A DNA stretch of 21,047 nt from assembly GCA_910577185.1 (NCBI GenBank), contig CAJTLR010000005.1:41067-62113 (forward strand), in the 5' to 3' direction. Made by a program: the position numbers and the translations under genes. Below are positions 14,901 through 21,047 of this stretch, piece after piece. Numbering within the stretch: position 1 is the stretch's first letter; every line of letters starts with the position of its first letter. This stretch comes from an uncultured Acetatifactor sp. GTDB taxonomy: Bacteria; Bacillota; Clostridia; Lachnospirales; Lachnospiraceae. The notes under the pieces were generated by a model that had not been told where the DNA came from, searched no databases, and worked only from the letters and a program-made list of their open reading frames with translations.

Positions 14901-15947
14901 ATGGAGCTGGATGAGAGAAAAAGAAAAATCCTGCAGGCGGTCATCCGCAATTACCTGGAGACCGGGGAACCGGTTGGCAGCAGAACCATTTCCAAGTACA
15001 CCGACCTGAACCTGAGCTCGGCAACCATTCGGAACGAGATGGCTGATCTGGAGGAAATGGGGTATATTTTCCAGCCCCACACTTCCGCGGGCAGGATCCC
15101 TTCGGACAAAGGCTACCGCTTTTATGTGGATGCCATGATGGAGGAAAAGGAACGGGAAGTTGTGGAGATGAGGGAAATGAAGGAGATGCTGCTGGAGCGC
15201 CAGAACAAAGTTGAGACGCTTCTGAAGCATGTGGCCAGGGTTCTTGCACAGAATACCCAGTATGCCACCATGATTTCCGCTCCGCAGACAAAGCGCAGCA
15301 AACTGAAATTCATCCAGCTTTCCCGGGTGGATGCCAGGCAGCTGCTGGCAGTGATTGTCATTGAGGGCAATGTGATTAAAAACAATATCCTTCCCGTGGA
15401 GGAAGAACTGGATGACGAGACGCTGCTGAAGCTGAATATATTGCTGAACACTCATTTAAACGGGCTGGCCATCGATGAAATCAATCTGGCCATGATCGCG
15501 GTTATGAAGCAGCAGGCGGGGATCCACAGCCATATTGTGGGGGAAGTTATCGACGCGGTGGCAGAGGCCATAAGGGCAGAGGAGGACCTGGAAATCTATA
15601 CCAGCGGCACCAACAATATTTTCCGGTATCCGGAACTGGCAGACCAGCAGAAAGCCAGCGAACTGATCAATACCTTTGAGGAAAAGCAGCTGCTGGGGGA
15701 ACTTCTTCAGGAGGCCCATGCGGATGTGGAGGAAACGGGAATCCAGGTTTATATTGGTTCCGAGACCCCGGTGAAGAGTATGCGGGACTGCAGCGTGGTT
15801 ACGGCGACTTACGAACTGGGGGGCGGCATGAAGGGAACCATTGGAATTGTGGGACCCAAAAGGATGGATTATGACAAGGTGGTAGTTACGCTGAGGACCA
15901 TTCAGTCCCAGCTTGATGAACTATACAGGAATCAGGAAAAAACATAG
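14901..15947 (+). CDS. hrcA: Heat-inducible transcription repressor HrcA
   Basis: HrcA represses class I heat-shock genes by binding CIRCE. The 348-residue length is typical. The N-terminal winged helix-turn-helix is visible (residues about 1-75: LDERKRKILQAVIRNYLETGEPVGSR in part, then SSATIRNEMADLEEMGY and TSAGRIPSDKGYRFYVD). The central and C-terminal regions carry the dimerisation and GAF-like parts, ending with the conserved ELGGGMKGTIGIVGPKRMDYDKV block (shown in part). The ATG at 14901 follows AAAGGAAGG; an upstream in-frame GTG at 14871 lies inside the CIRCE operator and is not a plausible start. The gene is first in the operon, 23 bases after CIRCE, so it represses its own expression; grpE follows 40 bases later. 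Confidence 0.97.
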   Translation: MELDERKRKILQAVIRNYLETGEPVGSRTISKYTDLNLSSATIRNEMADLEEMGYIFQPHTSAGRIPSDKGYRFYVDAMMEEKEREVVEMREMKEMLLERQNKVETLLKHVARVLAQNTQYATMISAPQTKRSKLKFIQLSRVDARQLLAVIVIEGNVIKNNILPVEEELDDETLLKLNILLNTHLNGLAIDEINLAMIAVMKQQAGIHSHIVGEVIDAVAEAIRAEEDLEIYTSGTNNIFRYPELADQQKASELINTFEEKQLLGELLQEAHADVEETGIQVYIGSETPVKSMRDCSVVTATYELGGGMKGTIGIVGPKRMDYDKVVVTLRTIQSQLDELYRNQEKT

Positions 15948-15987
15948 CGGAAGCTGAAGAAAGGATTGGAGGTTAAAGATTGGAGAT

Positions 15988-16665
15988 ATGGCAGATCAGG
16001 AACGAGACATGGAAATAGAAAAAGAGAATGATCAGGAAACTCCCGAAGCCGCTGCGGTTCAGAAAGAGTGTGGGGAGGAACAGTCCCCGGAGCCGGAAGC
16101 AGGACAGGGCGAGGAAGAGAACCCGGAAAGTGCCGGGGAAGACACGGCGCCTCCCGAGGGAGAAGACCCGAAGACCTGGGCAGAAAAAAGAGCTGCGAAA
16201 AAGCAGGCGAAGCTGGATAAAAAATCCCAGGGGTATAAGGAGCAGATCGAACAGCTGGAGGATAAAGTGAAACGCCAGCTGGCCGAATTTGAAAATTTCC
16301 GGAACCGCACGGAAAAAGAAAAGCACGCTATGTTTGAAACAGGAGCCAGGAGCGTTGTGGAGAAGATTCTTCCAGTGGTCGACAACTTTGAGAGAGGACT
16401 GCAGACCGTTCCGGAAGAGAAAAAGGAAGACCCCTTTGTGGACGGGATGACGCGGGTGTACAAACAGCTTCTGACGGAACTGGAAAATATAGGTGTGAAG
16501 CCCATTGAGGCGGTAGGGCAGGAATTTGACCCCAATCTCCATAATGCGGTGATGCAGGTGGAAAGCGAAACCTATGGATCCGGCGTTATAGCGCAGGAAT
16601 TACAGAAAGGCTATATGTACCGGGACAGTGTGGTGAGACATTCCATGGTTGCCGTGGTAGAGTAA
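15988..16665 (+). CDS. grpE: Nucleotide exchange factor GrpE
   Basis: GrpE releases ADP from DnaK and acts as a thermosensor in the chaperone cycle. The 225-residue protein has a long acidic, Glu/Pro-rich N-terminal region (residues 1 to about 65), then a coiled-coil (about 68-110, including RQLAEFENFRNRTEKEK). The conserved C-terminal beta domain follows, with VVDNFERGL, VKPIEAVGQEFDPNLHNAV and a C-terminal GYMYRDSVVRHSMVAVV (each typical of GrpE). The start at 15988 has only GGAG two bases upstream; a stronger GGAGG at 15968-15972 is about 15 bases away, and an ATG at 16009 is an alternative. It is the second gene of the CIRCE operon. Confidence 0.95.
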   Translation: MADQERDMEIEKENDQETPEAAAVQKECGEEQSPEPEAGQGEEENPESAGEDTAPPEGEDPKTWAEKRAAKKQAKLDKKSQGYKEQIEQLEDKVKRQLAEFENFRNRTEKEKHAMFETGARSVVEKILPVVDNFERGLQTVPEEKKEDPFVDGMTRVYKQLLTELENIGVKPIEAVGQEFDPNLHNAVMQVESETYGSGVIAQELQKGYMYRDSVVRHSMVAVVE

Positions 16666-16742
16666 GAAATGGTTCAAAAGTAAAATTTTGGATAGAAAAT
16701 GCAGATTGATCACAGATATGGTGTGAAATAGGAGGATATAAA

Positions 16743-18617
16743 ATGAGTAAGATTATCGGAATTGACCTTGGTACTACAAATAGCTGCGTGGCAGTTATGG
16801 AGGGCGGCAAGCCCACTGTCATTGCAAACGCGGAAGGCGCACGGACGACACCCTCTGTAGTTGCTTTTACAAAGACCGGAGAGAGACTGGTTGGCGAGCC
16901 TGCAAAGCGTCAGGCAGTGACCAACGCGGAGAAGACCATTTCTTCCATCAAGAGAGATATGGGTACGGACAACGGACGCTCCATTGACGGAAAGAGATAT
17001 TCGCCCCAGCAGATCTCTTCCATGATTCTGCAGAAGCTGAAGGCCGACGCAGAGAGCTATCTGGGAGAGAAGGTTACCGAGGCGGTTATCACGGTACCGG
17101 CATATTTCAATGACGCCCAGCGCCAGGCAACCAAGGATGCGGGCAAGATTGCCGGTTTGGAAGTAAAGCGTATTATCAATGAGCCTACGGCGGCTGCCCT
17201 GGCATACGGCCTTGACAATGAGAAAGAGCAGAAGATCATGGTTTATGACCTGGGAGGCGGTACCTTTGATGTCTCTATTATTGAGATCGGGGATGGCGTT
17301 ATCGAAGTGCTTGCCACCAACGGCGATACCCATCTGGGAGGCGATGACTTTGACAATAAGATTATCCAGTGGATGCTGGCTGAGTTTAAGAAGGCGGAAG
17401 GTGTAGATCTTTCCAATGACAAGATGGCAATGCAGAGACTGAAGGAAGCGGCAGAAAAGGCCAAAAAAGAACTTTCCAGCGCCATGACTACCAATATCAA
17501 TCTTCCTTTTATCACGGCAACGGCGGAAGGCCCCAGGCATTTTGACATGAATCTGAGCCGCGCTCAGTTTGAGGAGCTGACGCATGACCTGGTGGAGAAA
17601 ACGGCAGTTCCCGTGCAGAATGCCATGAAGGATGCAGGCCTGAACAACTCCGACCTGGGCCAGGTACTTCTGGTAGGCGGTTCTACCCGTATCCCTGCAG
17701 TGCAGGAAAAGGTGAGACAGCTGATAGGCAAGGAACCCGGCAAATCTCTGAATCCCGACGAATGTGTGGCCATCGGCGCTTCGGTGCAGGGCGGAAAGCT
17801 GGCAGGTGATGCCGGTGCGGGCGATATCCTGCTTCTGGATGTAACGCCGCTGTCCCTTTCCATTGAGACCATGGGCGGTGTGGCTACCAGACTGATTGAG
17901 AGAAATACCACCATTCCCACCAAGCACAGCCAGGTTTTCTCTACTGCGGCAGACAATCAGACGGCAGTGGACATCAATGTTGTGCAGGGCGAGAGACAGT
18001 TTGCCAGGGATAACAAGTCACTGGGACAATTCCGTCTGGATGGGATTCCTCCTGCAAGAAGAGGTGTGCCCCAGATTGAAGTTACCTTTGACATCGACGC
18101 CAACGGTATCGTAAATGTGTCCGCCAAGGACCTGGGTACCGGAAAGGAACAGCATATTACGATTACGGCGGGTTCCAATATGTCGGATGACGAGATCGAC
18201 AGAGCCGTAAAAGAAGCGGCAGAGTTTGAAGCCCAGGACAAGAAGCGCAAAGAGGCCGTGGAAGCCAGGAATGATGCGGATTCCTTTGTATTCCAGACAG
18301 AGAAGGCCCTGGGTGAAGTGGGCGATAAGATTAGTGACAGCGAGAAGTCGGCGGTTCAGGCAGACCTGGATGCCGTAAAGGCAATTCTGGACAGGACAAA
18401 AGACCAGGAGATGACGGACAGCGAAGTGGATGAGCTGAAAGCGGCAAAGGAGAAGCTGATGAACAGTGCCCAGAGTCTGTTTACCAAGATGTACGAGAAC
18501 ATGCAGCAGGCACAGGGCGGAGCGGCAGGCCCGGACATGGGTGGAGCGGCGTCAGGAGCAGGAAACACATCGGCTCCCGAGGATGACGTGATTGACGGAG
18601 ACTTCCGGGAGGTATAA
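16743..18617 (+). CDS. dnaK: Molecular chaperone DnaK (Hsp70)
   Basis: DnaK binds exposed hydrophobic peptides in an ATP-dependent cycle with DnaJ and GrpE. The 624-residue length fits Firmicute DnaK. ATPase domain (about 1-355) motifs are clear: GIDLGTTNSCVAVMEGG (4-20), IINEPTAAALAYGLD (about 142-156), YDLGGGTFDVSI and LLVGGSTRIPAV. The linker DILLLDVTPLSL precedes the substrate-binding domain. The C-terminal lid is helical, followed by a Gly/Ala/Met-rich tail ending EDDVIDGDFREV, a conserved-style acidic terminus. The ATG at 16743 has AGGAGG upstream. It is the third gene of the CIRCE operon (77 bases after grpE), and a terminator lies seven bases after the stop. Confidence 0.98.
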   Translation: MSKIIGIDLGTTNSCVAVMEGGKPTVIANAEGARTTPSVVAFTKTGERLVGEPAKRQAVTNAEKTISSIKRDMGTDNGRSIDGKRYSPQQISSMILQKLKADAESYLGEKVTEAVITVPAYFNDAQRQATKDAGKIAGLEVKRIINEPTAAALAYGLDNEKEQKIMVYDLGGGTFDVSIIEIGDGVIEVLATNGDTHLGGDDFDNKIIQWMLAEFKKAEGVDLSNDKMAMQRLKEAAEKAKKELSSAMTTNINLPFITATAEGPRHFDMNLSRAQFEELTHDLVEKTAVPVQNAMKDAGLNNSDLGQVLLVGGSTRIPAVQEKVRQLIGKEPGKSLNPDECVAIGASVQGGKLAGDAGAGDILLLDVTPLSLSIETMGGVATRLIERNTTIPTKHSQVFSTAADNQTAVDINVVQGERQFARDNKSLGQFRLDGIPPARRGVPQIEVTFDIDANGIVNVSAKDLGTGKEQHITITAGSNMSDDEIDRAVKEAAEFEAQDKKRKEAVEARNDADSFVFQTEKALGEVGDKISDSEKSAVQADLDAVKAILDRTKDQEMTDSEVDELKAAKEKLMNSAQSLFTKMYENMQQAQGGAAGPDMGGAASGAGNTSAPEDDVIDGDFREV

Positions 18618-18623
18618 GCGGGG

Positions 18624-18647
18624 ACGGTGCCATTGCGGCACCGTTTT
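18624..18647 (+). terminator. Rho-independent terminator after dnaK
   Basis: ACGGTGCC (18624-18631) pairs with GGCACCGT (18637-18644) around a five-base loop and runs into four T residues (18644-18647). It separates dnaK from dnaJ and should end most CIRCE-operon transcripts. Confidence 0.78.
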
Positions 18648-18740
18648 CGCAGGCTGAGAAAGGGACTCATGAAAGGCTGGATGTACGGGCGCATATCATT
18701 GTTCAGAGGCTGAATTTATAGGCTGAAGTACAATAAATGA

Positions 18741-18769
18741 TTGAATAAATGCGCAAAATGTGATATTTT
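18741..18769 (+). promoter_or_regulatory. Separate dnaJ promoter
   Basis: TTGAAT (18741-18746), a 17-base spacer and TATTTT (18764-18769) form a plausible sigma-A promoter 37 bases before the dnaJ ATG. No CIRCE sequence is present between dnaK and dnaJ. Confidence 0.65.
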
Positions 18770-18806
18770 ATAAAAGTGTGTATATTTTTGACATGAGGAG
18801 TTTATT

Positions 18807-19982
18807 ATGGCAGAGCAGAAGAGAGACTATTACGAAGTCCTTGGCGTGGACAAAGGCGCAGATGATGCCGCCATCAAAAAAGCATACCGTGTTCTGGCGA
18901 AGAAATATCATCCGGACATGAATCCCGGGGATGCAGAAGCAGAAAAGAAATTTAAGGAGGCTTCGGAAGCGTATGCCGTTCTGAGTGATCCGGACAAGAG
19001 GCGCCAGTATGACCAGTTTGGGCATGCTGCCTTTGACGGTGGTGCAGGGGCCGGGGGGTTTGATTTCAGCGGAGCAGACTTCGGTGATATTTTTGGCGAT
19101 ATTTTCGGTGATCTTTTTGGCGGCGGCCGCAGCAGATCCCACAGCAACGGACCCATGAAAGGGGCCAATTTACGAACCAGTGTCCGCATTTCTTTTGAAG
19201 AGGCTGTGTTCGGCTGTAAAAAAGAAATAGAACTGAATGTAAAGGAGACTTGCAAGACTTGTAACGGTTCCGGTGCAAAGCCCGGAACCAGTCCTGAGAC
19301 TTGCTCCAAGTGCGGGGGCAAGGGGCAGGTTGTGTTTACCCAGCAGTCCATCTTCGGAACCGTCCGCAATGTGCAGACTTGTCCGGACTGCCAGGGAAGC
19401 GGCAAGATGATCAAGGATAAATGTGTCGATTGTCGCGGAACCGGATATATATCCATGAAAAAACGATATTCCGTGGATATTCCTGCGGGCATTGACAATG
19501 GGCAGTCTACCCGTATGCCCGGCCTGGGCGAGCCTGGCATCAATGGCGGCCCCAGGGGAGATGTGCTGATCGAGGTGATTGTAGGAAGACATCCTATTTT
19601 CCAGAGACAGGATTTTGACATTTATTCCACAGTGCCGGTTTCCTTTGCGGTTGCGGCGCTGGGCGGCGAGGTCCTGATCGATACCGTGGATGGCAAGGTG
19701 ATTTATGATGTGAAGGCCGGCACCCAGACAGATTCCAGAATCCGTCTGAGAGGAAAGGGCGTGCCTTCCTGGAGAAACAGGGACGTCCGGGGCGATCACT
19801 ACGTGACACTGGTGGTTCAGGTGCCCGACAAGCTGAAGCCGGAGGCAAAGGAGCTGCTTCGCCAGTTTGATGAAGTGACGGGAAATTCCCTGAATGCCGC
19901 AAAGGCCGTGACGGAGCAGGAACATACCGGAGACGGTAAGGAGAGCGGAAAAGAAGGTAAAAAGAAAAAGTTTTGGAAATAA
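18807..19982 (+). CDS. dnaJ: Molecular chaperone DnaJ (Hsp40, type I)
   Basis: DnaJ delivers substrates to DnaK and stimulates its ATPase. The 391-residue protein has the full type I layout. The J domain is at residues 1-70, with HPD at 35-37. A Gly/Phe-rich linker (about 74-110) has repeated GDIFGD units. The zinc domain has four CxxCxGxG motifs (CKTCNGSG, CSKCGGKG, CPDCQGSG and CVDCRGTG). The C-terminal substrate-binding and dimerisation region is followed by a Lys/Glu/Gly-rich tail (about residues 368-391, ending KKKKFWK). The ATG at 18807 has GAGGAG upstream. It follows dnaK but is set apart by a terminator and its own promoter, so its heat control may differ from the CIRCE operon. Confidence 0.97.
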   Translation: MAEQKRDYYEVLGVDKGADDAAIKKAYRVLAKKYHPDMNPGDAEAEKKFKEASEAYAVLSDPDKRRQYDQFGHAAFDGGAGAGGFDFSGADFGDIFGDIFGDLFGGGRSRSHSNGPMKGANLRTSVRISFEEAVFGCKKEIELNVKETCKTCNGSGAKPGTSPETCSKCGGKGQVVFTQQSIFGTVRNVQTCPDCQGSGKMIKDKCVDCRGTGYISMKKRYSVDIPAGIDNGQSTRMPGLGEPGINGGPRGDVLIEVIVGRHPIFQRQDFDIYSTVPVSFAVAALGGEVLIDTVDGKVIYDVKAGTQTDSRIRLRGKGVPSWRNRDVRGDHYVTLVVQVPDKLKPEAKELLRQFDEVTGNSLNAAKAVTEQEHTGDGKESGKEGKKKKFWK

Positions 19983-20015
19983 ACGCGCAGTGTTTGATAG
20001 GAAGAGAGAAGTGTG

Positions 20016-20106
20016 GTGCATCCTCGTCTTGTTTGGCTGTTTTGCCAGGAGGCCTTGTCCGTGGAAGGATTTCTGGCCAGGCAGCCGTGAAACAAGGGAG
20101 GGTGCA
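20016..20106. repeat. Large imperfect palindrome between dnaJ and the Cys-rich repeat gene
   Basis: Outer arms 20016-20037 and 20082-20106 can pair in three blocks: TGCATCCTC with GAGGGTGCA (one G-T pair), CTTGTTT with AAACAAG, and GGCTG with CAGCC, with one- to three-base bulges. Inside, GCCAG (20044-20048) pairs with CTGGC (20073-20077), and CCTT pairs with AAGG around an eight-base loop. No T-run follows. It could be a structured RNA, a degenerate terminator or a small mobile palindrome. Confidence 0.6.
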
Positions 20107-20232
20107 TATTTCCGTTTATAAAATGTTTTCAATAAAGAAAAGAAAATATGCAAGGTTTTGGGATGACAGATCGTATTATAAGTAGAATCATGCAAATACG
20201 GAAATGGGTTACTTATATGGAGGTAGAGGGAA

Positions 20233-21047
20233 ATGAAAAAATTGGTGGTTCTTGGAATAGCGGCTGCCGTTATTTTGTCGGTGGGGATACATGTTTCGGC
20301 GTCAGACATTAAGGTTACGCCGGAGGAAGTTGTTTCGGCCCGTGCGGCGGGGCATCATGAGGGGCATTTACATGATCAGGGCGGCTGGCATCATTGGCCC
20401 GGGAATGCAGGGGGAAATTGTAATGTAGTGGACGGGTACTGCACCAGCTGGAACGGAAGCGGCAGCGTATGTGGAGCTTGTAGCAATCCGGTGTATTGCG
20501 GGGAAGTGCAGAGCGCCAGGACAACGGATGAACCGGTGGTAACCGTGGCAGAGACGGTAAACTGCAATGTGGTGGGCGGATACTGTACCAGCTGGAGCGG
20601 AAGCGGGGATGTGTGCGGAAACTGCAACAATCCGGTGCACCATGAGGAAAACCAGGTAAACTGCAATGTGGTGGGCGGATACTGCACCAGCTGGAGCGGA
20701 AGCGGGGACGTGTGCGGAAACTGCAACAATCCGGTGCACCATGAGGAAAACCGGGTGAACTGCAATGTGGTGGACGGATACTGCACCAGCTGGAGCGGAA
20801 GCGGGGACGTGTGCGGAAACTGCAACAATCCGGTGCACCATGAGGAAAACCGGGTAAACTGCAATGTGGTGGACGGATACTGCACCAGCTGGAGCGGAAG
20901 CGGGGACGTGTGCGGAAACTGCAACAATCCGGTGCACCATGAGGAAAACCGGGTGAACTGCAATGTGGTGGACGGATACTGCACCAGCTGGAGCGGAAGC
21001 GGGGACTGGTGCGGGAACTGCAACAATCCGGTATACCATGAGGAGAA
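20233..21047 (+). CDS. Secreted Cys-rich tandem-repeat protein, 3' end outside the window (novel)
   Basis: The frame is open from the ATG at 20233 to the window end (271 codons, no stop). GGAGGT (20219-20224) lies eight bases upstream of the ATG. Residues 1-24 form a classic signal peptide (MKKLVVLGIAAAVILSVG core, likely cleavage after VSA at 21-23). A His-rich stretch follows (HHEGHLHDQGGWHHW, 41-55). Then come at least six repeats of 33 residues: a diverged unit at about 62-90, a spacer, and units from residues 110, 143, 176, 209 and 242. Each unit reads NCNVV-G-YCTSW-GSG--CG-C-NPV with cysteines spaced C-x6-C-x9-C-x2-C, then HHEEN. I do not recognise the family. Extracellular location follows from the signal peptide. 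The four cysteines could form disulfides or bind metal; this is inference. Confidence 0.85.
   Translation, partial: MKKLVVLGIAAAVILSVGIHVSASDIKVTPEEVVSARAAGHHEGHLHDQGGWHHWPGNAGGNCNVVDGYCTSWNGSGSVCGACSNPVYCGEVQSARTTDEPVVTVAETVNCNVVGGYCTSWSGSGDVCGNCNNPVHHEENQVNCNVVGGYCTSWSGSGDVCGNCNNPVHHEENRVNCNVVDGYCTSWSGSGDVCGNCNNPVHHEENRVNCNVVDGYCTSWSGSGDVCGNCNNPVHHEENRVNCNVVDGYCTSWSGSGDWCGNCNNPVYHEE
20416..21047 (+). repeat. 99-bp in-frame tandem repeats in the secreted Cys-rich gene
   Basis: Units start at 20560, 20659, 20758, 20857 and 20956, with a diverged first unit at 20416. The period is exactly 99 bases (33 codons). Units at 20659, 20758 and 20857 differ from each other at only a few positions by eye, which points to recent expansion. 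The array continues past the window end. The last visible unit has TGG (Trp) in place of the usual Val before the third cysteine. Confidence 0.93.

Noticed and set aside
16710..16726. TCACA-N7-TGTGA symmetry upstream of dnaK
   Set aside because: It is short, inside an operon, and in inverse order to a CRP-type site; probably chance.
16710..17927. A 405-residue minus-strand open frame opposite dnaK
   Set aside because: Long antisense frames opposite dnaK are a well-known artefact of its codon usage; there is no ribosome site or family match.
19170..20309. A 379-residue minus-strand open frame opposite dnaJ and the following gap
   Set aside because: It is mostly antisense to the conserved zinc and C-terminal domains of DnaJ, and its composition shows no domain.
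20368..21039. Long open frames on the minus strand (and in a second minus frame) across the repeats, rich in Pro, Ala, Val and His
   Set aside because: They are open only because a 99-bp repeat keeps any stop-free unit stop-free in several frames. They lack a ribosome site and signal peptide, while the plus-strand frame has both.

Overview
The window looks like chromosomal DNA from a Gram-positive anaerobe of the Clostridia, most likely family Lachnospiraceae. The reasons are strong purine-rich Shine-Dalgarno sites, consensus sigma-A promoters, the CIRCE-controlled hrcA-grpE-dnaK cluster with a DUF6465-type gene just upstream, a class II (Firmicute) galT next to galK, and a B12-binding/DUF4080 radical SAM protein. 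This placement is inferred from gene content; no rRNA or other marker is present. There are no tRNA or rRNA genes, CRISPR arrays or insertion sequences.

Bases 1-3400 hold the 3' part of an RluA-type pseudouridine synthase, an AI-2E family membrane protein, and an ArnT/PMT-like membrane glycosyltransferase with its own promoter and a clear terminator. Bases 3497-7092 form a probable operon: an ECF-like sigma factor, a six-helix membrane protein of unknown function overlapping it, an ABC ATPase, and an ABC-2-like permease. The permease converges on, and overlaps by four bases, an oppositely oriented XRE regulator. That regulator's C-terminal half is built of about 24-residue helical repeats encoded by near-identical 144-bp DNA repeats.

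Bases 7989-8424 form a divergent intergenic region carrying the galK promoter, followed by galK and galT (Leloir pathway, no galE here). Next come a calcineurin-like phosphoesterase and a radical SAM protein preceded by three 34-bp tandem repeats, each able to fold a small hairpin.

Bases 14129-19982 are the heat-shock region: a small Lys/Ala-rich DUF6465-type protein with its own promoter and terminator, then promoter plus perfect CIRCE operator, hrcA, grpE, dnaK, a terminator, and dnaJ with a separate promoter lacking CIRCE. HrcA represses at CIRCE. GrpE is the nucleotide-exchange factor and DnaJ the J-domain partner of DnaK.

The most unusual item is at the right edge. A secreted protein (20233 to beyond the window end) has a signal peptide, a His-rich segment and at least six copies of a 33-residue four-cysteine repeat (C-x6-C-x9-C-x2-C). 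The last several copies are almost identical at the DNA level. I do not recognise the family. The frame has no stop before the window ends, so the gene is easy to miss, and the antisense strand is also open across the repeats. A large imperfect palindrome lies between dnaJ and this gene.
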